Assembly (NCBI GenBank): GCA_009775095.1
Contig: VSOZ01000013.1
Location: 27,382 to 91,381, forward strand
DNA from: Muribaculum sp.
GTDB taxonomy: Bacteria > Bacteroidota > Bacteroidia > Bacteroidales > Muribaculaceae
DNA: 64,000 bases
Reading direction: 5' to 3'
The position numbers and the translations under genes are program-made. Below are positions 25,009 to 34,152 of this stretch, in pieces. Every line of letters starts with the position of its first letter. Position 1 is the stretch's first letter. The notes under the pieces are model-generated. The model had not been told where the DNA came from, made no database searches, and saw only the letters and a program-made list of their open reading frames with translations.

Positions 25009-27453
25009 ATGAAACTGTTCAACCATCTTGCCATAATTGCCTTGCTCGCTTTCGGAGCGCTTTTGCCGGCTTCATGCAGCGACAACAACTTCAACGACAC
25101 TGTAGACAACCCCGACACAAAGCCCGGCGACAGAGCCGAAATCTTTGAAGTGCCTCTGCGTCTGCTACCCGAGCACCCAACGCTCGTGGGGAAACCTCTC
25201 GTCAACGATGTGACATCACGTGCCGAGGGCGACGACACCACCGACGACCCCGAGAAGGCCGCCGAGGAAGCAATACATGACATTTGGGTGTTTCAGTACG
25301 ATGAAAACGGCGATCAGCTAATAGCCCCCCGCTATTATGAGGTGACATCGACCGAGATACGAAAACTAAACATACGTCTGGCCGAAGGCAAGGACAGCCA
25401 TGTATACGTACTTGCCAACACAGGCGACCCCGAATGGGCCAAGGACAAAGACTTCAGCACGGTGGAGAAGTTTGTAGCATACGAGTATCCGTTTACAGAG
25501 GAAAACGTGGAGATGGGCGAGAACGAGTACCTGCTGATGGAGGGTTCAGTCAAAGAGACCATACGCAAGGAGACAGACCTGCTTCCCATCGACATCCACC
25601 TTACCCGCATGATGGCAAAGATAAGCTTCAAGTACGTCACGGCCGAGGCCGCAAAGAGTCTTGTCGTAAACCGCGTCATCATACATAACATGCCCGAGAA
25701 CATGCGCATGGAAGAGACACCTATAGAGGAGAACTATCCCACCGGTGACTTCGCCACACGTTCCGTGACCATCGACAAGCAGCTGGCCTCCGGTGAGGTA
25801 TACACCTTTTACATGCCCGCCAACCGCCGGGGAAAAACAGCCAACACCGACCCGGGAACAAAAAATGACGGCGCACCTGAAAATGCACTCTACGTACAGC
25901 TCTTCGTGTCATCAAAAAGCAACGGGTCCAACTTTCTCTACACCATTTACCTCGGCGCCAATGACACCAACGACTTCAACGTGCGCCGCAACCACAACTA
26001 CAACATAACGCTAAATATCAAGTCAGAACATCGCGACAACCGCGTGCTCGCCGCTCCCGCCAACTGCTTCGTGCTATCACACAACGACGAGATAATGTTT
26101 GACCCATACACCCGCACCGAGACCGGCGGCGGATATAACTACTCCGACTACGTCAATAAAAAAGATCCCAAAAAGAAAATTACGCGTGTGGCCATAGTAT
26201 GGCAACAAGCCGGCGTCATCGGCAACAACTCCGCCGGTAAACTCGTATGGCTTGACGACTACGACCGCATCCACGTAAAATCGGCAAGCAAAAACGGCAA
26301 CGCACTTATTGCCGGCTACAATGCCGACGGTCAGATAGTATGGTCATGGCATATATGGGTAAATAACGACAAGCCCGCCGAACTCGCGGCAGCCGTGCCC
26401 TACTACACATTTGAATGGGACGGCAAAGGCATAAAGACCGGCTTAGGACGCACACGTAAAGGACGTTCGCTGATGAAGTGCAATCTCGGAGCCATCAACC
26501 CCAACCGCAGTGAGAGCCGTCCCTCCGACACTTTCGGATGCCTCTACCAGTGGGGGCGCAAAGACCCGTTCCCCGGTCCGTGGAACCGTTCACACTCAGG
26601 CGCTGCATGGAGCCAGACCGATGACGGCAACCAGCACAATTATAATTCGGCATTCATAGGGCAGTTATACAACAACTCTTATGCCGCGATAGCCATGGGG
26701 ACATCATACACCGGCAATCAGACCGCTTCGGGATATCTGTTTGACGTCGCGCAGACTTCATCCACTGTAGGGACGATTGAATATACGCTTAAGAATCCGA
26801 CCAAATTCATTTCTCCGCTAAAAACCCTGAACAATACAGGTTCTGTCCAAAACCCCTCAAGCGCTTCACAATGCGTTGACGGAACCGACGGCGACTGGTA
26901 CTGGGGACATGCCGACAACCTTTGGGGCGGAAGCTCCTTCGACACGGCAATGCAATATGTCGTCGATGCAGGGTCAGGTGCCATTTTGTCAAACAACGGA
27001 GCCACCGAGAAATCGATTTTCGACCCGTGCCCGGCAGGTTGGATGGTTCCGCCAAGCGACATGTGGCTCTCTTTCACAATTGACGGAGTCAATAAAAACG
27101 ACGGTTCAACCGCAAGTTATCCAAATATGAATACAAGCGACAACATGAGCCAGAACAATGCCGCACGCGGATACCGTATGTGTATGACCAAGACATACAA
27201 AAACAAAGGGCTGCCCGCATCGGAAGCCAAAACCGTATTTTTCCCGTCGCAGGGTGTGCGCATGTGCGGCGGCACATTCAATCAGGTGGGCTATTGCGGC
27301 AACTACCACACCACGACCGGAGGTAAAGGAGGCCGTACCAATGCATTCCATATGCATACACCGTCGTTCATGTACCCGTTTGAAACCGGTTTCGGCTACA
27401 CGCGACGTGCTACCGGCTGCTCCATACGCTGTGTACGCGACGTAGACGATTGA
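25009..27453 (+). CDS. Large fimbrial tip-type lipoprotein (DUF4906-like) with lectin-like C-terminal domain
   Basis: An 814-residue lipoprotein (PASCS lipobox). The N-terminal half (about 23-365) has fimbrillin/DUF4906-like beta domains (LNIRLAEGKDSHVYVLANTG, IDIHLTRMMAKISFKYV, RRNHNYNITLNIKSE). The C-terminal part (about 480-814) carries the Fibrobacter-type major paralogous pattern: KCNLGAI, CLYQWGRKDPFP, IFDPCPAGWMVPP, and a final RCVRDVDD. This resembles lectin-like/FGE folds that bind ligands. It is probably a tip adhesin. It shares a nearly identical N-terminal half with its downstream neighbour. Confidence 0.75.
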   Translation: MKLFNHLAIIALLAFGALLPASCSDNNFNDTVDNPDTKPGDRAEIFEVPLRLLPEHPTLVGKPLVNDVTSRAEGDDTTDDPEKAAEEAIHDIWVFQYDENGDQLIAPRYYEVTSTEIRKLNIRLAEGKDSHVYVLANTGDPEWAKDKDFSTVEKFVAYEYPFTEENVEMGENEYLLMEGSVKETIRKETDLLPIDIHLTRMMAKISFKYVTAEAAKSLVVNRVIIHNMPENMRMEETPIEENYPTGDFATRSVTIDKQLASGEVYTFYMPANRRGKTANTDPGTKNDGAPENALYVQLFVSSKSNGSNFLYTIYLGANDTNDFNVRRNHNYNITLNIKSEHRDNRVLAAPANCFVLSHNDEIMFDPYTRTETGGGYNYSDYVNKKDPKKKITRVAIVWQQAGVIGNNSAGKLVWLDDYDRIHVKSASKNGNALIAGYNADGQIVWSWHIWVNNDKPAELAAAVPYYTFEWDGKGIKTGLGRTRKGRSLMKCNLGAINPNRSESRPSDTFGCLYQWGRKDPFPGPWNRSHSGAAWSQTDDGNQHNYNSAFIGQLYNNSYAAIAMGTSYTGNQTASGYLFDVAQTSSTVGTIEYTLKNPTKFISPLKTLNNTGSVQNPSSASQCVDGTDGDWYWGHADNLWGGSSFDTAMQYVVDAGSGAILSNNGATEKSIFDPCPAGWMVPPSDMWLSFTIDGVNKNDGSTASYPNMNTSDNMSQNNAARGYRMCMTKTYKNKGLPASEAKTVFFPSQGVRMCGGTFNQVGYCGNYHTTTGGKGGRTNAFHMHTPSFMYPFETGFGYTRRATGCSIRCVRDVDD

Positions 27454-27492
27454 CATATATCCGTTTCTTAGACTTATACATTTATATATAAT

Positions 27493-29838
27493 ATGAGTAA
27501 GTTTTTAAGCATTATCAAAATATCGGTCGCGGCGCTGATGCTTGTCACGTCGGCTTCGTGCAGCAACAACAACTTCAACGACACTGTAGACAACCCCGAC
27601 GCGCAGCCCGGCGACAGAGCCGAAACTTTTGAAGTACCTCTGCGTCTGCTACCCGAACATCCGACGCTCGTGGGAAAGCCTCTCGTCAACGACGTAACCT
27701 CACGTGCAGAAGGCGACGATACGGCCGACGACCCCGAAAAGGCCGCAGAGGAAGCCATTCGCGACATATGGGTGTTTCAGTACGATGAAAACGACAAACA
27801 GCTCATTGCTCCCAGATATTATGAAGTGACATCGAACGAGATACGCAAGCTAAACATACGTCTGGCTGAAGGCAAGGACAGCCATGTATACGTACTTGCC
27901 AACACAGGCGACCCCGAATGGGCCAAGGACAAAGACTTCAGCACGGTCGAGAAATTTGTAGCGTACGAATATCCGTTTACCACCGAGGACGTGGAAATGG
28001 GCGAGAACGAGTACCTGCTGATGGAGGGTTCAGTCAAAGAAACCATACGCAAGGAGACCGACCTGCTCCCCATCGACATACACCTGACCCGTATGATGGC
28101 CAAGATCAGTTTCAAGTACGTCACGGCTGAGGCCGCCAAAAATCTTGTCGTAAACCGTGTCATAATACACAACATGCCCGAAAACATGCGTATGGAGGAG
28201 ACTCCCAAGGAGGAAAACTACCCCGTCGGCGACTTTACCACACTATCCACGACCATAGACAAGCAATTGAAGTCAGGCGAAGTATACACTTTTTACATGC
28301 CGGCCAACCGCCGTGGTACAACAACAAACACCGACCCGAAAGAGAAAAACAACGGCGCACCCGACAAAGCGTTATACATACAGCTCTTCGTGACTTCAAG
28401 AACCAACGGATCCAACTTCCTCTACACGATCTATCTCGGAGAAAACGACTATAATGACTTCAACGTACGCCGCAACCACAACTACAACATAACGCTCAAT
28501 ATCAAGTCGGAAAATCGCGATGACCGCGTACTCGCAGCCCCGGCCAACTGCTTTGTGATGAACACGGGCAACGAAATCATGTTTGACCCGTATACCCGCA
28601 CCGAGACCGGCGGCGGCTTCAAGTACTCCGAATACGTAAACAAGAGCGTCCCCGCGAAAAAAATCGCTAAAGTCAAGATACTATGGCAGTTTGTCAACGT
28701 CATAGGCGACAATACAAGCGGCGATAAAGTATGGCTTGACGCATACGACCGTATACATGTCAAAGCCGGCAGCGCGGTCGGCAATGCTGTAATAGCGGCA
28801 TACAACAGCGCGGGCAAGATATTATGGTCATGGCATATATGGGTTAATAACGATAAGCCGGCCAATCTTGACGAAGCCATACCGTACAACACTTTCGGAT
28901 GGAACGAAGGCGGCATTATAACCACCGGCAATATTCGTAGTGTCAAGGGCCGGTCACTTATGAAGTGTAACCTCGGTGCAAGATCGGCCGACCCCAACGC
29001 TTACGGACGCCTTACCTACGGCTGTGTATACCAATGGGGGCGCAAAGATCCCTTTCCGATAGGCAACTTAGATTATAATGTCGACTACTATCAATACAGC
29101 AGGGGAAATGTCGGCGACCTACGCGATAACGAAAACAAAGCAATCGCCATGAACACCACCGGAGCTGTACATACCACTGAATTATTCAGCACGGAAGCCG
29201 CCAGTGAATCGACGGGCAACATACCCTACACAATAGAACATCCCACCCACTTCATCAGCCCGGTAAAATCAGGCAAAGAATCCAATACCGGCAACGACGC
29301 CGACTGTGTCAACAACGGAGATTGGTATTGGAACCACAATGATCTTCTATGGGGCGGCAAACCTTATGCCACCGCAAAGAAATATACGGTAAGTGCCGGA
29401 TGTGTGCTCTCGGACAACGGTGCTACAGAGAAATCAATTTTCGACCCGTGTCCGGCAGGTTGGATGGTACCTCCGGGCGACATGTGGCTCGGCTTCACAA
29501 AAGACGGCAAAAATGCGACCGGAGGCGCATACGGAAATATAAACTCGATCCACAAATCGGATAATACTTCATACAGGGGCTTCCGTATGTACGTTCAGGA
29601 GTGGGACAAAGGCAAGTGGGTATACTTCCCGAGTCAGGGACTGCGCACAATGGGCGGCCGTCCGTGGCGCAACGGCATGTGCGGCAACTACCACACCTCA
29701 TCAGCTTCTGAAGGCGGACGTGTAAACATATTTCACCTCCATACGCCGGGCGAAGTAGACCCGTTTGAGACAAGCTACGGCTACTCTCGCCGTGCGGTGG
29801 GCGGCCCGGTGCGCTGCGTGCGCGACGTCGACGACTAA
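27493..29838 (+). CDS. Second fimbrial tip-type lipoprotein, tandem paralogue
   Basis: A 781-residue lipoprotein (TSASCS lipobox) following its paralogue by 39 bp. Residues about 20-365 are almost identical to those of the first copy, including long identical DNA stretches. The C-terminal domain keeps the framework (KCNLGAR, CVYQWGRKDPFP, IFDPCPAGWMVPP, RCVRDVDD) but differs strongly between these anchors, as expected for a ligand-binding region under diversification. The stop codon overlaps the converging BNR gene's stop by 4 bp. Confidence 0.75.
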   Translation: MSKFLSIIKISVAALMLVTSASCSNNNFNDTVDNPDAQPGDRAETFEVPLRLLPEHPTLVGKPLVNDVTSRAEGDDTADDPEKAAEEAIRDIWVFQYDENDKQLIAPRYYEVTSNEIRKLNIRLAEGKDSHVYVLANTGDPEWAKDKDFSTVEKFVAYEYPFTTEDVEMGENEYLLMEGSVKETIRKETDLLPIDIHLTRMMAKISFKYVTAEAAKNLVVNRVIIHNMPENMRMEETPKEENYPVGDFTTLSTTIDKQLKSGEVYTFYMPANRRGTTTNTDPKEKNNGAPDKALYIQLFVTSRTNGSNFLYTIYLGENDYNDFNVRRNHNYNITLNIKSENRDDRVLAAPANCFVMNTGNEIMFDPYTRTETGGGFKYSEYVNKSVPAKKIAKVKILWQFVNVIGDNTSGDKVWLDAYDRIHVKAGSAVGNAVIAAYNSAGKILWSWHIWVNNDKPANLDEAIPYNTFGWNEGGIITTGNIRSVKGRSLMKCNLGARSADPNAYGRLTYGCVYQWGRKDPFPIGNLDYNVDYYQYSRGNVGDLRDNENKAIAMNTTGAVHTTELFSTEAASESTGNIPYTIEHPTHFISPVKSGKESNTGNDADCVNNGDWYWNHNDLLWGGKPYATAKKYTVSAGCVLSDNGATEKSIFDPCPAGWMVPPGDMWLGFTKDGKNATGGAYGNINSIHKSDNTSYRGFRMYVQEWDKGKWVYFPSQGLRTMGGRPWRNGMCGNYHTSSASEGGRVNIFHLHTPGEVDPFETSYGYSRRAVGGPVRCVRDVDD

Positions 29839-31142
29839 GGGCAGGTAAGTACGTAGACCGGAGTGGATTCGGCAGCATCGCCGACCACCCGTTCACCGTC
29901 GCCCTGAGCGGTTGTCTGTACAAATATGTCAAGCCGACGACGGGAGTTCCAGAGCGAAGTGTCGAGAGTGGGTTCCCATGCATCGACCGAAAACGGAGTC
30001 ATGTCAGTAAACGTCCATTCAGCCTCGCCGAGATGCGGTGTACGGGCTACCGTGACTCGGCTGCCACGCTCCGTGTCGCGAAATATATACCATGCAGCTG
30101 TGCCGTCGCTCACAATACGCGGACGCGATACGGGTATCATCTTTGTGCCGCCGCCTGAAAGCGAAAATGGTGTCTTACGCTCACCCACCTGATTCATATG
30201 CCAAGCCGTGCCGTCATGCCACACGAGGCGATACTGGGGCACATCGCTGTCGGCATCGCGCCAATAAGTGGCTATATAAGGATGTCCGTCAGCATCAGCC
30301 GTCATGCCGGTCTGGTTGATGAGCTCCGAATTCTGCGGCACAGGCCATGCCACCTCGGCCGTCGACATGGTTATGGGCAGAGAGTACGGGGTGCCGTCGG
30401 AGCGCTGCCAAGTAAGGCCGTTGTCAGACGAACTTGCATAACAGAGGTCATGGTTTGTCTCCACCAGCCATGTCTCGCGCCACACCCACGACAGGTGTAT
30501 CATCCCTGAAGCATCGACATGCATCTGCCAGTAAGCATTGCGTTCGTTTTCACCGTCAATAAGTATATCCTGCACCCTCGACCAGCTGCGGGTGGCCGTC
30601 GAGTAGCGGTTAAGCACCAGATTGCCGCGACCGGAAGCTCCCGAACGATAGGCAAACAGCATGTCGCCGTCAGCCAGACGGTAAAATTCGGGATAAGTGA
30701 CATCCTCCTCGTCAACACCCGTCATAGACTCAAGCGGCCCGAGTTCAAGCGAACCGGGGCGCACCGAACGACAGTAACGCAACGGATGACCGTGATGGTC
30801 AAACGACACATGGATATAACCGTCGCCGTCGACACCGATGCTGATGACATTGTGGGCATCGGCCACGTTGCCTTTATACTGAGTGCGGCTCACCGTCCAA
30901 TCGTCGCTGTCAAGCGGGCGCTTACCGAGAGTCACGTAGCCCTCAGGATCGTAATATGACACATACTGGCTGTCACCGTGGGTCACCAGCGAACCGGCAC
31001 GAAACACCGCCGTATTGACCGACGTACGGCAATACCCACGCCCCACTTCGCTTAACCGCTCCTGCGCAACGGAAGAAAGCACCGCCGACAGCACTATTAA
31101 CCACACTAATCGTATTTTCCTCATATGTCTCTTGTTTTTCAA
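29835..31142 (-). CDS. Secreted BNR_4 beta-propeller protein (PL24/PL25/GH145-like)
   Basis: A 435-residue secreted protein (signal VWLIVLSAVLSSVAQ). Repeated Asp-rich blades such as DGDGYIHVSFDHHGHPLRYCRS, DASGMIHLSWVWRE and DADGHPYIATYWRD mark a BNR_4 seven-bladed propeller. ADAHNVISIGVDGDGY followed by DHHGH matches the two-histidine arrangement of ulvan lyases PL24/PL25 and related GH145-type rhamnosidases. Activity is therefore likely on a uronic-acid or rhamnose-containing glycan, but substrate and mechanism cannot be fixed. No sulfatase or SusCD lies beside it. An alternative start is ATG 31124. Confidence 0.65.
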   Translation of the reverse strand: MKNKRHMRKIRLVWLIVLSAVLSSVAQERLSEVGRGYCRTSVNTAVFRAGSLVTHGDSQYVSYYDPEGYVTLGKRPLDSDDWTVSRTQYKGNVADAHNVISIGVDGDGYIHVSFDHHGHPLRYCRSVRPGSLELGPLESMTGVDEEDVTYPEFYRLADGDMLFAYRSGASGRGNLVLNRYSTATRSWSRVQDILIDGENERNAYWQMHVDASGMIHLSWVWRETWLVETNHDLCYASSSDNGLTWQRSDGTPYSLPITMSTAEVAWPVPQNSELINQTGMTADADGHPYIATYWRDADSDVPQYRLVWHDGTAWHMNQVGERKTPFSLSGGGTKMIPVSRPRIVSDGTAAWYIFRDTERGSRVTVARTPHLGEAEWTFTDMTPFSVDAWEPTLDTSLWNSRRRLDIFVQTTAQGDGERVVGDAAESTPVYVLTCP

Positions 31143-31158
31143 TCAATTATAAAGGCCT

Positions 31159-32187
31159 TTAATAATCCGCAGATGGAAAGTCCAATAAACCATCAGTGTC
31201 CCATTGATCAAAATCAGATTTAAACAGCCGATCTTGAACAATACGGTATTTTTCAAATTCAGATTCTGCATAAAGTTTTGCCTGCTCCGATGATACAGTA
31301 CCCGAATCAGCTAATATCGGCCTATCATCACTACTTAAGAATTTATCTATCCTATTAGACCAATCTTCCATCGTCATCGGGATATGGCGTTTCGCCCTAT
31401 CTTCAGCTAAATCAAGGAAAGCATTAACAAGCCTTCCCATAGATTCCAATTCAGTTTCTTTTAGATAATTTTTGGCTATTGAAACATCTGTCTTTACTAT
31501 TTTACCATTTGGAGCATTTTCCCAAGAAGTAAGACCCATATGTTCCTTATCAGCATTGGCTCGTGTAAATATTAATTCAGCAGCAGTATGTCCATGTACA
31601 GCATAATGCATTTTATTCTGCACCTTTTTAAAAAACATTCGCGTCAAAGGAGCGTCCTTATTATAGTCAATACTGGTAGCATAAATATCAGTCAATTTTT
31701 GATAGAAACGACGTTCACTCAACCTAATTTCCCGAATTTCCGCTATTAAATGTTCAAAATAATCTTCATTAATAAATGATCCATTTTCCATACGTCTTCT
31801 ATCAATTACATATCCACGTATCGCAAATTGACGAAGAACATATGTACACCATTGACGAAATTGAGTCGCCCGGATTGAATTAGCTCTATATCCTACAGAA
31901 ATTACAGCATCAAGACTATAATACTTCGTATCATAATTTTTACCGTCAGAGGCAGTTCGTCGGAATTTCCGACATACTGCTTCTTCTTGGAGTTCTTGAC
32001 TTTGAAAAATATTCTTTAAATGTTCAGTTATTGTTGATCTACCTTTGTCAAATAATTCAGCAATAGCATCTTGAGTTAACCAAAGTGTTTCATCTTTATA
32101 AAGGACCTCTATACCTTGTTCCTTACTTTCCAATTGAAAAATAAGGAATTCGGCAGTACTATTATGTATTTGTATTTTTTTACTCAT
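31159..32187 (-). CDS. rhuM: RhuM-family (virulence-type) cytoplasmic protein
   Basis: A 342-residue soluble protein matching RhuM: N-terminal DNA-binding-like part (LYKDETLWLTQDAIAELF, STITEHLKNIF, then FRRTASDGKNYDTKYYSLDAVISVGYR and FRQWCTYVLRQFAIRGYVID), and a C-terminal helical Fic/Doc-associated-like region with VHGHTAAELI. The family is common on mobile and defence islands; its molecular role is not established. The gene is noticeably more AT-rich than its neighbours, and it sits 22 bp from the end of cbiB, which suggests later acquisition. Confidence 0.8.
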   Translation of the reverse strand: MSKKIQIHNSTAEFLIFQLESKEQGIEVLYKDETLWLTQDAIAELFDKGRSTITEHLKNIFQSQELQEEAVCRKFRRTASDGKNYDTKYYSLDAVISVGYRANSIRATQFRQWCTYVLRQFAIRGYVIDRRRMENGSFINEDYFEHLIAEIREIRLSERRFYQKLTDIYATSIDYNKDAPLTRMFFKKVQNKMHYAVHGHTAAELIFTRANADKEHMGLTSWENAPNGKIVKTDVSIAKNYLKETELESMGRLVNAFLDLAEDRAKRHIPMTMEDWSNRIDKFLSSDDRPILADSGTVSSEQAKLYAESEFEKYRIVQDRLFKSDFDQWDTDGLLDFPSADY

Positions 32188-32209
32188 GATTAAGTTTTTT
32201 AGGTATCTA

Positions 32210-33154
32210 TTATATTTGATTTATATTATAAAAAATAATTTTTATGGCAAGTACGATAATGACGGCGACGACCTCGGTAAGGCGACACACGTGAACGGCG
32301 CGTGTCATGTCAGCGGTGTCGACCTGACGGTCACAAGTACCGATGTAGGGCTTCTCGACGCGCTCGCCGAAGTAGTCATGGGCTCCTCCGAAACGACAAC
32401 CGAGTATTCCGGCCATAGCAGCCTCGGGATAGCCCGAATTAGGGCTGGAGTGGGAACGTCCGTAGCGCCTTACAAAAGCGAACAGTCCCGGCCGAGCGGC
32501 ACACACAATCATCAGGAACGCGGTTATACGGGCCGGGATATAGTTGGCCACATCATCCATGCGTGCGGCAAAGCGTCCGAAGTCACGATAGCGGACCGTA
32601 CGATAACCAATCATCGAGTCGAGAGTATTGACCATCTTGTAGGCAAGCATGCCGGGCACTCCGAGTACAAGATACCAGAACAGCGGAGCTATGACTCCGT
32701 CGCTGAGATTCTCGGCCAGAGTCTCAAGCGCGGCAATCCTTACCTCCTGAGGCGACAGGGCCGATGTGTCACGACCAACGATCCTCGCCACCTGCCGGCG
32801 TCCATCGTCCAACGAACGGTCTACGGCTCGGAACACCTCGCGTACCTCACCGATAAGTGTAGTTCCGGCAAGACAGTAAAATATCAACATCACCTGCACG
32901 ACTATAGAAAGCCATACGACAGGGGCGATAAAACACAGTCCGAGATATGCCGCCAAGTAAACCGACAGCACGAGACCGAGAGCGGTAAACGCGCCTTTGG
33001 CCACTCTGTGCGCACCTCGGTTAAGCCGATGTTCACATACGGAAATCACGCGTCCGAAGCCGACCACGGGATGAGGCAACCACAGCGGGTCGCCAAGCAT
33101 AATGTCAAGGCAATAACCGGCTATCAAGGGTATTATAGCGATAACGACATCCAT
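32210..33154 (-). CDS. cbiB: Adenosylcobinamide-phosphate synthase CbiB
   Basis: A 314-residue integral membrane protein. GYCLDIMLGDPLWLPHPV near the N-terminus and the ETLAENLSDGVIAPLFWYL segment are CbiB hallmarks; DSMIGYRTVRYRDFGRFAARMDDV follows. It joins (R)-1-aminopropan-2-ol phosphate, made by CobD, to adenosylcobyric acid. Several hydrophobic helices are visible. It overlaps the cobD stop by 22 bp, indicating coupled expression. The last ten residues are AT-encoded, close to the RhuM gene. Confidence 0.9.
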   Translation of the reverse strand: MDVVIAIIPLIAGYCLDIMLGDPLWLPHPVVGFGRVISVCEHRLNRGAHRVAKGAFTALGLVLSVYLAAYLGLCFIAPVVWLSIVVQVMLIFYCLAGTTLIGEVREVFRAVDRSLDDGRRQVARIVGRDTSALSPQEVRIAALETLAENLSDGVIAPLFWYLVLGVPGMLAYKMVNTLDSMIGYRTVRYRDFGRFAARMDDVANYIPARITAFLMIVCAARPGLFAFVRRYGRSHSSPNSGYPEAAMAGILGCRFGGAHDYFGERVEKPYIGTCDRQVDTADMTRAVHVCRLTEVVAVIIVLAIKIIFYNINQI

Positions 33155-34152
33155 TGTCCTACAGCATTGATTAAAATATCGTCGGCTTGTCGGCCTTGTA
33201 CAGCCACACGGAAATGCGCCGGCGTTAGCCCGTAAAAGTTTGACGCGTCACGTATAAGTATGCCGTGGCGCTCTATAAGCCATTCCTTAAGACTCCGTGA
33301 ACTTCCTTCAGGCAGACAGCACAACATAAAGTTACAGTCAGTCGGCTCCACGGCTACTCCGAGTCTACGTAGCCCGTCGGAAAGGCGCAGCGCCTCCTCA
33401 TGCATGGTCCGGGCATCTATGGCATATTCTTGTTTACGACCGAGAAGAAAACGGGCCGCCTCGATAGCCGGACCATTGACCGACCACGGCATACGACGTG
33501 CCCGCATACGGTCAAGCAGAGCCGCCGCCCCCGTAGCATAACCGATGCGCAGACCGGGAACGGAAAACCGCTTTGTAAGCGAATTAAGCAATATGACATT
33601 GTCGTAATCGACAGCTTCGGCAGCGGTCATTACCGGCAGTATCGTATAGTCGGCATAAGCCTGATCAATTACAAAAACTGCGTCACCACGGCGTGTTACC
33701 AATCCGTCGAGGACGGCTTTGTCAATAACCCGTCCGCAAGGATTTCCGGGATTGCATATCCACACGACCGCAGCCTCCGCGGGAATGTCGTGCAACGACA
33801 TACAGTTCACTATATGATGACGATAAAGAGTACAGGCGTCGGCATACTCGCTGAAAGTCGGCTGCAAAACGGCCGACGTCATTCCCTCCATGGCTCCGGC
33901 GATAAGATATATAGCCTCCGTAGCGCCGTTGGTTACCGTAACGCAGTCAGGCTCCACACCCGCTTCATGGGCAAGCTGCCGCTCAAGAGCGGCAGGCACC
34001 GGCTCGGGATAATTGGTTACAGCCTCACTGCATGATGCCAAATGCCTCATGAGGGGTGTATGATCGACTCCACACAATATGTTTGAGCTGAAATTATAGC
34101 GCACCGCCGATGCTCCGTAGCGGTATATGTCATCGCCGTGCCCTTCAGTCAT
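33133..34152 (-). CDS. cobD: L-threonine-O-3-phosphate decarboxylase CobD
   Basis: A 339-residue PLP enzyme of fold type I, related to histidinol-phosphate aminotransferase. It has VTNGATEAIYLIAGA, CNPGNPCGRVI, VIDQAYADY and the PLP-lysine region SLTKRFSVPGLRIGY. The product, aminopropanol phosphate, feeds CbiB. The frame extends to 34383, but ATG 34152 (MTEGHGDDIYRYGAS) gives the normal family start and overlaps the cobQ stop by 8 bp. Confidence 0.9.
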   Translation of the reverse strand: MTEGHGDDIYRYGASAVRYNFSSNILCGVDHTPLMRHLASCSEAVTNYPEPVPAALERQLAHEAGVEPDCVTVTNGATEAIYLIAGAMEGMTSAVLQPTFSEYADACTLYRHHIVNCMSLHDIPAEAAVVWICNPGNPCGRVIDKAVLDGLVTRRGDAVFVIDQAYADYTILPVMTAAEAVDYDNVILLNSLTKRFSVPGLRIGYATGAAALLDRMRARRMPWSVNGPAIEAARFLLGRKQEYAIDARTMHEEALRLSDGLRRLGVAVEPTDCNFMLCCLPEGSSRSLKEWLIERHGILIRDASNFYGLTPAHFRVAVQGRQADDILINAVGQWMSLSL

